Shown: piece after piece, positions 1 to 15,000 of the stretch
Layout: each line of letters opens with the position of its first letter
How positions within the stretch are numbered: the stretch's first letter is position 1
Source: Sipunculus nudus
Lineage: Eukaryota > Annelida > Sipuncula > Golfingiida > Sipunculidae
Assembly: GCA_026874595.1 (NCBI GenBank)
Contig: CM049321.1
Location: 26,709,479-26,773,478, forward strand
Direction: 5' to 3'
DNA length: 64,000 nt
Made by a program: the position numbers and the translations under genes
Notes under the pieces: generated by a model
Seen by the model: only the letters and a program-made list of their open reading frames with translations
Databases searched by the model: none
What the model was told of the DNA's origin: nothing

Positions 1-21
1 TGATGCCACAACCTCCATTTG
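1..21 (+). CDS. Titin-like exon fragment, end of an upstream domain
   Basis: Partial exon entering from the left. It ends in MPQPPF plus the first base of a Gly/Val codon, followed by the donor GTGAGA, the same phase-1 ending as later Fn3 exons (KEPF|G). It is probably the tail of an Fn3 domain. Confidence 0.7.
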
Positions 22-3000
22 GTGAGACAACTATTCTCTTCTTAATTACATATAAAAACTGGTTTTGGGTTTGTTCCCAGTGTTTATGTGCTTTTACTTT
101 TTGCGATTTTAAAATTTGATATAATTTTGACATTTTTGTAAACTGCTTTAATTTTGAATTTCACTAAAAGCAGAAAGAATAGTTAAGCTAAACTTGTGTA
201 CTTTAATATCCTTTGTCCAGGTGTTTTAGCAATCTTTGCATGATTAAATAATTATTGTAACATTTGAATAGGTTGTATTTTATTTTCAGCCTTAGCTGTA
301 GGGTCACACTTGTGTCACAAAGAATAAATAACAGTGCTAATATTTCTTGCTGGCTCTTCAGTGTTCCTGTTTTTTCTTGGGTTTGTTTTCACACTTTATT
401 CTTTATTTATTGTAAATTGCAATCTATGTTCCAATTTAAATTAACAGTGCCCCCAGGACCACCCAGAAATGTAAAGGCTTACGACATCACAAAGGACTCA
501 TTGATGTTGTCATGGAGACCACCAACTGAGGACGGTGGCTCGCCAATCTCAGGTTACCACATTGAGAAGCGTACCCCATACGCACCACGCTGGATGCGTA
601 TCACCAGAGAGCCCATCAGTAACGTGGAGAGCAAACTCACAGACCTCAAGGAAGGTGAACAGTACGAGTTCCGTGTGGTGGCCGTAAACGAGGCAGGCCC
701 TGGCAAACCATCAGACAGCTCTGACCTCATCAAGGTCAAGGAACCATTTGGTGAGTTTTGTATACTGTACCCACTTTTGGTCCAGTCATTATGTACAGTT
801 TTTTGTCATGAATCTGACATAAAAAGCAATAATATTTTTCCTTTATCTAGAAAACTTTCAAATCTGCAAGTGTTTTTCAAGTGAAACTGTCATTTGTCAA
901 TTGTTTCATGGAAATCATTTTCTAAGTGTAGAATATGGTGATGCAGCCATGAACATGATCAGAAAATTTGACATGTATTTAAGGCCAAGAAAAACTGTAC
1001 AAGCCTGGGAATACCTGCATTGAGATTCAGATACTGATTTTAGTTTATTTAAATCAATTACCTCCTCCCAGTTTTCTCTTAAGGGGGCTAACGTACAGCA
1101 TTGATATTGAAATCCTTCACACAATTATTTCATATGTTTACAGACAAACCAGGCCAGCCAGGACAGCCAGATGTGACTGAACTGACCAAGGACACCGCTG
1201 TCCTCGTATGGGATCAGCCAGCTTATGATGGTGGATCACCAATCACCAACTACCGCATTGAGAAACGCCGTGTGGGTGACCGCATGTGGGAGCATATCAA
1301 CCCCAGAGACAAGTGCATGGACACAACATATCGTGTTAAAGGCCTCAAAGAGGAGACTGATTATGAGTTCAGGATCATCGCTGAGAACAGAGCCGGACCT
1401 GGACAACCATCTCCCGTCTCACCAATCATTAGATATGGTGAGTGTATTCTCATCCCTGATTAGATATTCTGTGACCAGGAAACTAATCCCAATCTTCAGT
1501 ATTTTTTTCTTTCAAAAGATTTCAAACTTCTGATGGTTTTGATTTTATATTTGTTTAATTAATAGCTTGTTCATCTGTACAAACCTCTTCAGCTTCACTT
1601 GTTGTTTTTCCTATTCTCATTGAATCTACAAAATCTTATATGTCATTGCCACCATCTATCTCTCATTCATTAAAATTAGAATATCCATATATGTGTCCCT
1701 TGTCATGCTCAAGAGTTTCATGATAAACCCAGAGTCTAAGATATAAGGTTAAATCAAAGGTAATCAAAAGAATTTTATTATGGTGGCCCTCAGAGATTCA
1801 TTGATAACCTGAGAATTGTACAAAAACTGATCAATAAGATATCATGCTAAGATTAAGCTTCAGTAAGACATTCTTCTCATTTTCTTAGTGAACCTTTCCT
1901 GCTTCTCACCATATCATTATGTATTATTAATATAAAACTTTTATATAATATCTTCAGAGGAGAAGATCGAATTTGTGCGACCATTGGAGGATGTTATTGT
2001 CACAGTACTGCCAGGCAAAGGAGTGTTTGAGTGTGAAGTGACGAAACCAGGGCTTCCTGTCAAATGGCTGAAGAAGGGTCGTGACCTCCGACCTGACCAC
2101 CGTCACAAGATCAGTGTGGATGGCCCTGTCCACCGTCTCACTGTCCTGGATGTTGAAAATAGTGACATTGGAGACTACATGGCAACTGTGAAAGGAAAAT
2201 CAACAGAAGCCTTCCTGTACATTGCAGGTAAAGTATTCTCCCATTATGTAAGAATACTGAATCTAGTAAAATGGTTGTTGAATGGTTTTGGAAAGGAAAA
2301 AACTGAAACAAACCCCTGCATACTTTCTTTATGGTATACAATCTTTGACAAATTTTATTCTTTGATTTTTAGCTAGCAAAATCTGAAAATTCTTTGAAAG
2401 ATGTCCCTCTTTTCAGAACAGATAATAATTTTTCATATTTGAATTATGAGGAAATATGAAAGAAATAAATATTAATTAAAATTTGCCAGATACTGAACTT
2501 TTGTAAAACACCTTCCTAAGATGGAAACCCTAATTTCAAGGGTTTTTTTTTGTGTTACAGTTGCACCAGAGTTTGGAGATGTTAGCCAATGGGAGGAACC
2601 ACTTGTGTTGCGTGTTGGCCAATCTGCTGCCATCGAGGTACCTTTCAAGGCTGCACCACAACCAAAGGTGACTTGGAAGAGTGATGGACACAGCCTGCCA
2701 GAGAGCAGGAGGTTCAAGACTGATACTATCTACGGCATGACATCACTGATTATCAGCCGATCTGAGAGGGAAGATGCTGGCACGTACAGCCTCACTCTGG
2801 AGAACGAACATGGCAAAGCTACACTCAATGTACCAGTCATTGTACTAGGTGAATATTTACTTATTACTACATTGTATATGTCAGTGACTCTGTGTTTGTT
2901 TGTCAGAGTTACAAAAAAAAACATATGTGCATCTTCACACTTTACAAGTATCATGCACTGCTCTTTCTGAAACACTAATGACCTTAATGTTAATATTAAG

Positions 3001-6000
3001 ACAGTTAAGTGGCAGACATATTTAAGATTTGGAAAGGTGACGAGAGCTATACCAACACTTTTGATTTAATGATTTCAGATTTGATTTGGTGGCTTTATTC
3101 TTTTTGACTAATGTACCAGAGATGTAAACAATTAAATTTTTAAATATGTTTAATATATATTTTACCTACAGACAAGCCTGGTATGCCTCGTGACCTGAAC
3201 GTCACCGGCACCACAGAGAACTCTGTCAGTTTGACATGGCACCCACCAAAGGATGACGGTGGATCCAAGGTGACAAACTATGTGATTGAGAAGAGAGAAG
3301 CCCTCCGCATGGCCTGGCAGAAGGTCGGGGTGACAGAGGACACAAACTTCACTGTTCCCCGTCTGTCTGAGGGTGTCAACTACCTGTTCCGTGTTGCTGC
3401 TGAAAACGAAATCGGAGTTGGTGAACCAGCTGAGATGAGCAAGGCCACAGAAGCAAAGAGCCCACACAGTAAGAATTCATCCACATTCCATTCATCATCT
3501 GTCTCAAAATGTCCTGTGAATGTAATGTAGACCAAGAATAAGCTAACAGTTTTTGATGAAAGTTGTTTGATGAAAACCAGACAAAGAGAGGTTAAATGGA
3601 ATGCAGTGTTCAAAAGGTTCAGATGAAGTAGTCTAGCTTTTGGATAACCTAAACATAAATAAATCTGAACATAAATTCTGTATATTTATGTAATAGCTAT
3701 TGAGGTTTGACCTCAGTGGGAATAATTTTAAATCTGAATGTCCTTTTATGGCCATGTTTCCTGAGAATATACAAGCTCAACACTTAATTATCTCTGTCCA
3801 TCACAGATGTTCCAGAAGCACCTACAGGTGTCATGGTAGGTGATCTGAGGAAGGACTCCTGCATCGTGACCTGGGAGCCCCCAGCATCTGATGGAGGAAG
3901 CCCAATCACAGGTTACATCTTAGAACGCAGAGCAGGTAACCGACCCTGGCTGCGTATGAACCAGTATCCCGTCCCCGACACCTCACTCCAGGTGGATGAC
4001 CTCAAGGAAGGACAGGAATATGAATTCAGAGTCCTGGCTGAAAACAAAGTTGGTTTGAGTGAACCAAGTGGACCGTGTCAGCCATTTGTGGCTAAAGATC
4101 CATGGGACAAACCAGGTCCACCTGGCATCCCAGAGGTCCAAGACGTGACTAAACGATCATGCCTGCTACAATGGACGCCACCTGAGAACGACGGTGGCAG
4201 CCCAATCACCAACTATGTGGTAGAGTACAGAGAGATGGGCCTGTTCCACTGGAAGTGTGCCAACCCTGGTGAGAAGACCAGAGACACCTGGTACAAGGTG
4301 ATTGGTCTCAAACCTGACACTGAATACGAATTCCGTGTGGCGGCAGAGAACAGAGCTGGTGTCGGAGAATTCTCAACAGGAACCAGACCTATTGTGGCCA
4401 AGGATCCTCTGAGTAAGCACATAAAAATTAGTTTAATGACCCATTCTAAAGCAACATATAATATCACAGAAAGACTTCAAATGTTATAGCAAAAACAGAT
4501 TTTCATTCATGGATAATATGACATATCCAAGAAGTTTCTTTTATTATTGGCTGATATGGATCCTCTGTTAAACTGCTCTAAATAAATTAGTTTAGAAAAA
4601 TCATTATTTTCATTAAGGTATTAAAAAAAAGATTAGTTAGTTATGAATACATCAAGCAAACATTGATTAACTCAAATTTCTTCACTTGTAAGGAAATAAA
4701 TGCAGCCGAAGCTATGCAATGTTGCTTTAAATTTAATAGATGCATTTACCTGGGCTATTGTTTGTAAGGTGTGATTTATCATGTTACAGTTGGAGATGCT
4801 CCAGTGATCCTGACTAACCTGCGTGACACCACCTTACCAGCTGGACAGAAAGCCAAGCTAGAAGCAGACATTTCTCCTGGTAAACCCAAGGCTGAATTCA
4901 AATGGTTAGTACTACGAATACATTATAATGCATCCAGGTACAACTGACCATTCAGGTTGACTTGGTAAATTCACAATCTCTGTTATTTACTTTTTTTCCT
5001 GAACTCCACATGTGCATAGTTCATTCACCATGTTCATTTATATTACATATACCAGCAGAAAACAGCAGGTCCAGTGATCCAGAACATGCAAACCGATTTA
5101 GTTTAAACATAAAGTATAAAAGAATTACAAAGAGTGACAGAAATTGTATATAATGGTAGTGTGCATCTGTGTCAGGTCACTTCAAAGTGAGGTCAACATG
5201 TAAGGTTTTCATCACCTGATAAAAGGTCCAAAGCTGACAAAAGATGCATCCAGTTATATATAAATGTAAAAACATGAACAGTGAATCCTTGAAAGGGTTT
5301 ACTTGTTGTTTCATTGTTGGTTGGTCTATAAATTTGGTCCTACTTCTTGTGATGCAGGTTCCGTGATGCTAAAGAACTGTACACAGGAGCCAAGTACCAG
5401 CTTACATTCAATGACAGTACCAAAACAGCCACTTTGATCATTGTCAGTCCAGAGGCAAGCGACGCTGGACAATACCGATGCGAGGCAAGAAACCCAGCAG
5501 GTCGTGTAGAGACCTCATGCAGGGTCAAGGTTGTTGGTAAGTCATGTTAACCCCCTCTTTAGAATACATAAGTGATTTATTTTATGTATACTTAAAATAC
5601 TTATACAGCCATTATATGAACTGATGCCTGATAAAAATAAATATGATTTAGTGTATGTTTGATCAGTTTCAGCAGTTTTGACAAAATAATGGATAACCTA
5701 TTGAATAAATAGGAAGCCTAGATAATGATTTGTTATTGTATCGCCAGACATAGTCTGGAGATACTATGGTTTAGGCACGGTTGCGCCGCCGCCGCCGCAG
5801 AGATTTCTTTTGGACACAATAACTCAAAAAATATTTCAAGGATCTTTTTCAAACTTGACACATTTATAGATATAGGTGAGAGGATGAAGCCTATTTAAAA
5901 TGGGGTCATGACCTCAACTAGGAGAGTGACCTTGACCTTGAATAGATCCATTTTTGGGGAAAATCACACAAATTCTTAAATATCTCAAGAAATCTTTCAT

Positions 6001-9000
6001 GGATTTATCCAAAAATCAAGTTGGACAAAGATCTTGGATAGTGATGTCATGTACCGGAAACTGGTGGTGCCACCTAGTATCCTTTTCTTGTTTTTGTGCC
6101 GTTTAATACCCCCATCATTGCCACTTGACAGTACTTTTAGCATCACAAGTCAAAAACTGATTGACAGATTTCTTTAATATTATGCATGTACATAGGTATG
6201 GGTTATGGGATGATGTATATTAAAATTGGGGTCATGACCTTTCCTTTGAGAGTGGCTTTGACCTTGAATATTACCATATATGGTGAAAATCACATAAAAT
6301 CATGAATATCTTAAAAAGGGATGCATGGATTGGTCCAAAAATCAAGTTGACGGAAGACCTCGGATAGATTTGTCTTTTGCAGAAGATAGGTGGCGCCACC
6401 TGTTGTCCTTTTCTTGTTTTTTGCGCCTTTGAATACCCCATCATTACCACTTGACAGTATATACTGTGAGCATTATAAGTCAAACAGTATTGGACAGATT
6501 TCTTTCATATTATGCATGTATATAGATATGGTTTATGGAATGAGGTATATTTAATTTTAAATTTAATTTTAAAATTTAATTTAATTTAAATTATTTTTTT
6601 TTTAATTCAATTTTTTTTTCAAATGTTGGATATTTTGGAAAGCAGTTTATTGATTTGGGGTCATGACCGTGACTATGAGAGTGACCTTGACCTTGAATAT
6701 TCCCATATTTGGTGAAAAACATAAAATCATGAATATCTTAAAAAGGGCCACTTGACAGCACTGTGAGCATTATAAGTAAAAAACTAATGGACAGATTTCT
6801 TTTATATTATGCATATACATAGATTTGGATTATGGGATGAGATATATTTAAATTTGGGTCCTGACCTTGCATATGAGAGTGGACTTGACTTTAAATATTG
6901 CCATATATGGTAAAAATCACCAACAATCATGAAAATCTCCAGTGAACCTGGGGGATTGCTTCAGCTAGTGGTCTGCACATGGTGTTGCATCATGTTTTGC
7001 CCAAACATCAGCAGTTCTGGGCCATGGTCAGATTCTATAAAAGATATGATGGTCAGTGATAAATGAATTAGTGCACTGGGTGTACCACAGAGTCACAACT
7101 GGATCATTTTCCTTTGAGAGTGGTCTTGACCTTTGGACGAAGACTATTTAAAATGGCTCATGAATGTTGCCTATATGGGACTTGACAGTATTGTCAGCAT
7201 TATAAAATAAAAATTAAAAAGTTGTTGGATAGTGTTGTCATGTGCTGGAAACTAATTGGCAGATATCTTTCATATTATGCATATAGATAGATATGGGTAA
7301 TGTGATGAGTCATTTGCTGGGAACTGCATGGTGGCACCCCCTACTCTATTTTCTTGTTTTTCCACAATTTATGCTATTGATAAGGAACAAATGACAATTT
7401 TTATGACAATATAACAATTTATTACAAAGAACAAAATATGATGTGAAACAAAATATAACAGATATTATTATTTCATTCTCATTATCATATCTCTCCATCT
7501 CTCTGAAATCCTGTCTATCCATCTCTTTCTCTTTCTTTCTGCTTTACTCTATATTATTCTCAAACAAGTTACTCCAAACATACATATACAACTCAATACA
7601 TCATTAAATATATACTTATATCAACAAAATATCACAAAACCTCATTTGTCTGGCAATACTATGGCACCAGCGGTGCCAAGAAATGTCTAGTTAAATATGT
7701 AAACATTGATGCATGAAATTATGACTAAAGTTTCATATTATAGTTTTAATGCTCCAAAACACCTTGCTTTGAATGTGTTAAAAATGATTAGCTTCTTTGA
7801 GATTGTTTCAAAGGAGAATGGGGAAGTTTATATCCCTTTTTATATATTATGATCAAGCATTAAGAAATAAATAAATATGTGTTGATGTTTTTCCACTGTG
7901 ACTGATATTGATATTTTTTACTTTTAATTTATCAATAGTTCCACCAAAGATTGACATTGATGAACAGTACAGAGGCATCCAGGATGCCAAGATCAAGTCA
8001 ACACTGATCCTGCCAGCCAACTTCACAGGTGTACCAACACCACGTGTCCACTGGTACAAGAACGGAATCCCCATGACAACAAGACCAGGAATCCTTAACA
8101 TTGAGACCGGAGACTCGTACTCCACTCTCAAAGTCAAGGGAGTCTCTCCTTACGACAGTGGCAAATACCGCATTGTGGTGGAGAACGAAGCGGGATCTGA
8201 TGAGTACACGTTTGATGTCAGGATCAAGGGTAGGAAAGACAAGTCCACAATATATCTGATTCTGTCATGTACAAAATTATGTCTGATTTAATCATTAATA
8301 CAGTACAAGCAAATAGTACAACTGCAAATGAGGAACAGGCAGTGGCTAGAATGTATTCATTTATTATTTCCATACAAAACTTCATAACTGGTAAATAAAC
8401 TACATATTATGAAACATCACAAAAAGCTGACAGTAATTTACAAACACAGAAGAGAAGTTAAATTATTTGTAAATATAATTTTTTTAAATGTAATTTTAAA
8501 AAGACTCTTCTTCATCATCCAGTTGAGGAATTTGAGATTTCCTAAACATATAGCTTTAGAAACTGTTATATGGGACCAAGGGTCTAAACTTCAGTTAACG
8601 TGTGAATCAAGTTCATGGATTTTGACTTAAGTTTTGACTATTATTTATGTTTAATGTTTTGGAGGCTTGGCCTATCTGTGTCCTTCTTGTACCAAGAACA
8701 AGTAAATATAATAAACACATTTGGATAGAAATAAATATGTGTTGATGTTTTACCAATTTGATATTTTATCTCCAGCACTAACTGTTTGGTCTGATGTCTC
8801 ATTCAGGTGTACCATCACCACCAACCAACCTCAGGGTCCGGGGTATCAGCAAGGACTCTGTGACCTTGGGATGGGACCTTCCTGACAGTGACGGTGGTTC
8901 TCCAATCACTCATTACCTGGTTGAGAGACGTGATGCCACTCGTGGACTCTGGACGCGTGCTGGCACCGTCGATGGAAACACCTACTCATGCAAAGTTGCC

Positions 9001-12000
9001 CACCTGGTGGAGGGAAGTGAATATCATTTCCGTGTGATCGCACAGAACGCCGTGGGTAATGGAGAACCAGCAGAGACTTCTCTTCCTGTCCAGGTCAAGA
9101 GCCAGTACAGTAAGTGTGGCTGCCAAATCTTCCAAATCTACCATGTATTACAGATGTGATTTCTTGCTGTTGAAATTGATATATTAATTTGCTGAATTTA
9201 AATGACAATATTTCATGTTTCAGAAATAAATTTGTATTTTGAATGTAGATCAGTTCACTTTAATACCTCAGTATCCCTGTGAAAGCTTACTTTTTCAAAT
9301 CCTCTGTAGTACATTTATTGTATATAATTTTTTTGCTCCACAGGCCCACCAGATGCACCACGTAACCTTGAACTTGTTGAGCACTCTAAGACCGCCATCA
9401 CCTTCGACTGGCAGCCACCAAGGAGTGACGGAGGAGCACCAATCAAGGGTTACCATGTGGAGCGTCGCCAAGGATACAGCAGTCGCTTCATCTTGGTCAG
9501 CAAGACTCTTATCCCAGAGATCTGCTTCACTGATACTGGTGTGTACCAAGGCATGGACTACGAGTACCGCGTCAGAGCTGAGAATGAGGCCGGCCAGGGA
9601 CCATGGAGCAGTCCATTAGGACCAATCACAGCAAAGGAACCATTTGGTAAGCAGTACAAAGGAACTTAGAAAACTAAATTCCCACAAGTTATGATAATCA
9701 GCAGATCACATGAAAATGTTGTAACGTCTTAATCGGTTGTGCAGCACACAGATTAAAATCCCACATGAATACTGTTTATGCTTTTTGACACACTTGCATT
9801 TGTATTTGTTTGTACCTGCTTTAGAAAGTTAAACCAGAGTAATTACCTGTACTTCATTGCTTTGTATGGTCTTCTAATCACTGTATAGGGTCATTTAATG
9901 ATAAGAATTAGACTTTTTGCAGGAATAAAAAATCTGCTGTATATATATGAAGTTATTTTGATTTCCATTAGGTGTGCCAAGCCAGCCAGGTCAGCCTGAG
10001 GTTGTCCAGGCCACCAAGAAATCAGCCACCCTCAACTGGAAACCACCCCAGAAGGACGGGGGCAGTCCAATCACAAACTATGTCATTGAATTCCGCACCA
10101 GCAGTTCACGACGCTGGGCTCCAGTCAACATCAGCTATCCCATCACTGACACCACATTCACCATCAACGACCTGGTGGAGAGCTTGAACTATGAGTTCAG
10201 AGTGATCGCTGAGAACAAGGCAGGTCAGAGTGAACCATCAGAACCATCCAGACCAACTGCAGGAAAAGAATGTAAGTAGTCAGTGCTTCAACCTGAGACC
10301 TTAAATATGCAGAACTTTTATTTAGATATTCTTGCATGACAAAAATTCAGCTTTGGCTATGAATAGGGCATTTTCATTACGTCTTGACTTTTGTAATTTG
10401 CAGTAATGCCATATTAGTTTCTCAGCACCACCTTGTGTTCATCCAGTTAAACATGCCACTCCTGGGGATATGTTCATACTTTGTGACTCCAGTTGTTGTG
10501 TATCCTCATTGAATAAGGTATATGGGTGAAATGTTAACATACCCCCAATATATACATGTCATTGACCAAGGAAATGATTGAAACTGCTATGGATATTAAA
10601 AAGAAAAACTTAATAGTGACTTGTTTCAGCTATGGACCATAGGTGGCACTGCTAAACAATGATGGTATTACTGTAAATAAACATTATTGTGTAAAGTATC
10701 CCAGCATAATGTATGATGCTTAAATTATTAATTCTACAATATTTCCATCCCAGCATATTCTGCTTGTTCTTACATGAAAATGGCTGCTTTTCATGAGAGT
10801 GATCTTCTTAATTTAAGAAACTCTACATTGAGTGTGATGTTCATGCATTTTGTCTCTCAAGTAGATAGATATTAATATTTTATGCATATGTCAATTTTTC
10901 TTGTTTCCTGATTAATTAATTATGTTTAAACATTATAACATGTAATGTTTAAACATCTATTCACATCTGTTTTTGGTACTAATATTTGAACTCCATCTTT
11001 GTTTGTTTAGCTGGTGAAGCTCCATACTTTATTCGTAAGATCCAGGATATCTCCACTGGTGTTGGGGAGAGAATCAAATTTGAGTGCAAGGTTTCTGGCT
11101 TCCCAGAGCCCAAGGTCTCTTGGTCAGTACCACATCTTTGTAGCCTTCTTCCTTAAATATAATATTAAGAGAGAAGTATAAGTGCTTCTCACATCTCTTC
11201 TGGTCTGTGTTATATAGACTTTACATGATGAACTAGAGTAAATGCATGATTTATTTCTCTTCATATATTATTTATAACTGTTTCTGTAAAATAATTATTG
11301 TTACACTTTTGATAAGCCTGCCTAGAAATCAGAGAAAATGGTTAATCAGCTTAAATACATAGCTGAAATCTGAATTCTTATAAACACAGTATAAACATGT
11401 ATAGATCAAGTCATAATCCCTTTTAGATACATTTCATGATGCTGAGGTAGTGAAGGTAATCATGAATTTCATAAGGGTTTCATTATTTATTCTTGTACAG
11501 GCTGAAGGATGGAATACAGATCCATGAAGGTCGTAGAGTACAGATGAAACAGTATGACGGCACCGCCTCTCTGATCCTGGACATCATCAGTGAACGTGAG
11601 GCCGGCCGCTACACCTGTGTGGCCACAAACCCTAACGGCCAGGTGGAGTGCGATGCCACCCTGTCTGTCAAATGTGAGTTTTGTCACCTCTTCATACAGG
11701 CAGTGTAACGGAGTTTCAAGGCTTCTTGTTTCTTTAAATACAGATTTATGATTAAATAGTAAAGAATTGGTGAAATCTGCTAGAAAGAACCACTTTGAAA
11801 TCAATGGCAAAGATGGTCAATTTCAAAGTAGTGGACAAAAATTAACAATTTCAATTAAAAGGCATGCACATTTTTCAGCAGAAGATAAGTACCACTGAAG
11901 CCGTATAGGAATTTTCCTTCATAACCATACCATTAGAATCACCAAGGTTGTGATGATTGCAGAACCTAGTTGGTGAAAAACCTTCATTTTGGATTTGAGT

Positions 12001-15000
12001 CTTTGATCTAACTTTTACTTGCTTTATTTTTAGCCCCACCAAGAATGACATTTGAAGATCAATACAAACGTATGACACTGCGTGCTGGACAGACCTTGAT
12101 GATCCCTGTACACATAGAGGGCGCTCCAAGCAGCATCATCTGGTACAAGGACAACATGATGGTTAGAGGCCAGCCTAATGTGGTTGTCGAGACAGACAAC
12201 ATCAGCACATCACTGACTGTCCGCAAGGTGACACTTGACGATGATGGTGAATACCGTCTGCTGCTCAAGAACGAGTGGGGACAGGTCGATGCCATCTTTG
12301 ATGTCAGAGTCATTGGTGAGTTCTTGTCAGTCAATAAGCACAGCAGAGTAAGCTGTTCATATCAGTTATATAAACTCATAAAGATGCAAAAATATTAACA
12401 ACATGTATCTAGTGTCTAAAAGACCTATTTAATGTGTTATTAGGTTAGATAAATCGATAGAGACTTGAAAACTTAAATATCTATTTTATTAAACAAAAAT
12501 GCCCAGGCAACCAATGGGCAAAAGCATAATAAGATTTTTTCACAAACAGTTTGCTGAAAACTTAATAATGGTCTTCCAAGTATTTGAAAAAGTTCTGCAG
12601 CAAGTAAACGTTACATTTTTCTGGCAAACATACAATGCCACTGGTGTGGTCAGATAAGCAGCCATCTAGTCATAGATAAAAAGCATTCTTAACTCTTTGA
12701 TCTCTTTACTGTCAGTTGATCTCATAAACAGGCATTCTTTATTATTATTTCCATTTTTTATGTATGGATAAACAAGGAAGGTAAATGTTTGTCGACAGAT
12801 GTACCAGGTCCACCATCTAACCTCCGCCCAACTAGGGTAGAAAAGGAAGCCATTACTGTGGACTGGAACAAGCCACGCTACGATGGAGGTCGTCCTATCA
12901 AGGGTTACGTCATCGAGTACATGGATGGCACAAGCCGTGGTGCGTGGATGGAGGCTGGTCGTGTTGACAGCTACACCACATCCCTGCGTGTTCCTAACCT
13001 CAAGGAGGGTAACGAGTACTACTTCAGAGTCATGGCTGAGAACGAAATCGGCTGCAGTGAGCCCTGCGAGACTCGTGTACCAATCAGAGCCAGAGGAGAT
13101 ATTGGTGAGTGACTACATGCAGCTAAATGGCTAGCCTTTTGTATTTATTAATACCTAAATCTTTATGAAGCACATTGAGCTGTTTTTTATGACTTTTTCA
13201 TATCATTTTTGTGGATAAGTTTGAGTAATTTGCAATGACTTTTAGTAAATTCACAACAGCATACATCATTATACTTTACAGAACTGCCAGAAATCAAGCC
13301 AATCATCCGTCCACTTGAAATCAAGAAGGACAGAGTGACCTTTGAATGGGACGTACCTGAGGTGACTGGTGTGAAACGTGTCATCCTCCAGCAGCGTGAA
13401 GAAACTGCTGAAGGATGGGCCCCGGTGGCTGAGCTTGAGCCCCGCGTGAAACGCTACACAGTCCCTGACCTCCGTGAAGGCATGGAGTATCGCTTCCGTC
13501 TTCTCGTAGAGAACTTGAAGGGCGCCATGATTCCTGCTGAATATGAACGTCCTATCTATACAAGTAAACCAAGAGGTTAGTGTCAGTCTTAGCAGTCAGT
13601 AACCACCATTATGTCTCAGGTACCCAATGAATATGAAATATTATTAAAATATCTGATACAGGATTGTTAGATTAGCTGGCCTTGGCCTCCGTAGGATGAA
13701 TATAAATTTAATATAACTGTTTAGCTGCTATCCTTTACAAAAGATAAATATTATATGGCAGTTTCATGTTTTTCTGCTCTTTTGACAGCAAGGCTATAAT
13801 CTACACCATATCTTATAGAACTCTAGTCAGCTGGGCCAGTAAGATTTCTTGAACTGAGAAATCTAAGTGTCACGGTGCACATATGATATATAGGCATTCC
13901 ATACTTCCTCATCAAATAAGCTTGCTTTTTTGGAAAAAGCGGTTAGAACACCGGCCCCCTGTGTTTGCTGTGTGGGTTCAATTCCACAATCAGCCCATCA
14001 GTCATTCTCACTTGTGACATATGGCATTTAGAGTAGACCTGCATTTAACTTTCTTATGTAGCTTATACTTTCCAAAGATACCATCACAAATGCGTAGTGC
14101 TATATATAGTTCATTATGGATGCAAATATATCTTTTATATCATCTTTCAGTTTGTCTCATAGACAGTACAACTAGTTTATTGGAGGTACATTTTGCACAT
14201 GTCTGGTGTCTCTTTTAAATGTTGTCATTGGTGGTACATTGTTAAAATATATAATATTATTGTTCAGAGATGTAATCATATATGCAAGATGTGTTAAAAA
14301 TACAGATGAACTGTTTTGTGTCCCAACAGAGCTGCCCTGGCGTCCAATTGGTCCACTGATTGTGACAAAACACAGTCCAAGCACACTGACTCTTGAGTGG
14401 CAGCCACCTATTGAAGACGGTGGCTCCCCCATCTCTGGATACATAATTGAGATGTGCGAAACACAAGGAATCTGGAGGAAGGTTGGCTACTCCTCAGGAC
14501 GTGAAACTAACTTCACCGTCGCTGGTCTGATGGAGGGCCAGAGCTACTTCTTCCGTGTAACGGCAGAAAACGCCCTGGGTCTCAGTAAACCACTGCAGTC
14601 GGACGCAGTCGTTGCCTCAAGACCAGGTGACATGCTTTCTACACCTCAGCATTTGAAATACAAGAGGATTGGACGTGACGCTGTTACGCTAGAGTGGCAG
14701 CCTCCAGAGCGTGTAGACTCAGGACTGATGGGTTACCTGATTGAGCAGCGTGAAGCCCGTAAACAGGCCTGGCAGCCAGTCCAGCGTGTCAAACCAGAAA
14801 TCACTTCCTATGAAGTGCCAGGCCTGACCACTGGGCGCCAGTACATGTTCCGTGTTAGGTCATTTGGTAAATCTGCTCTGGGAGAACCCATCGAACCAAT
14901 CCCACCAGAACCCATTGTTCCTGTCAGTCACAACAGTAAGTTTACGTACTGTCCTCTGTAGTCAAGCTGCATGCTTGTGTGTGCATATGTTTAGTTTGTA

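Noticed and set aside
264-884. 206-codon frame over Fn3 domain 1
   Set aside because: Only 448-750 is exon; the upstream part is intron read-through ahead of a clear AACAG acceptor, and the downstream part lies past the GTGAGT donor.
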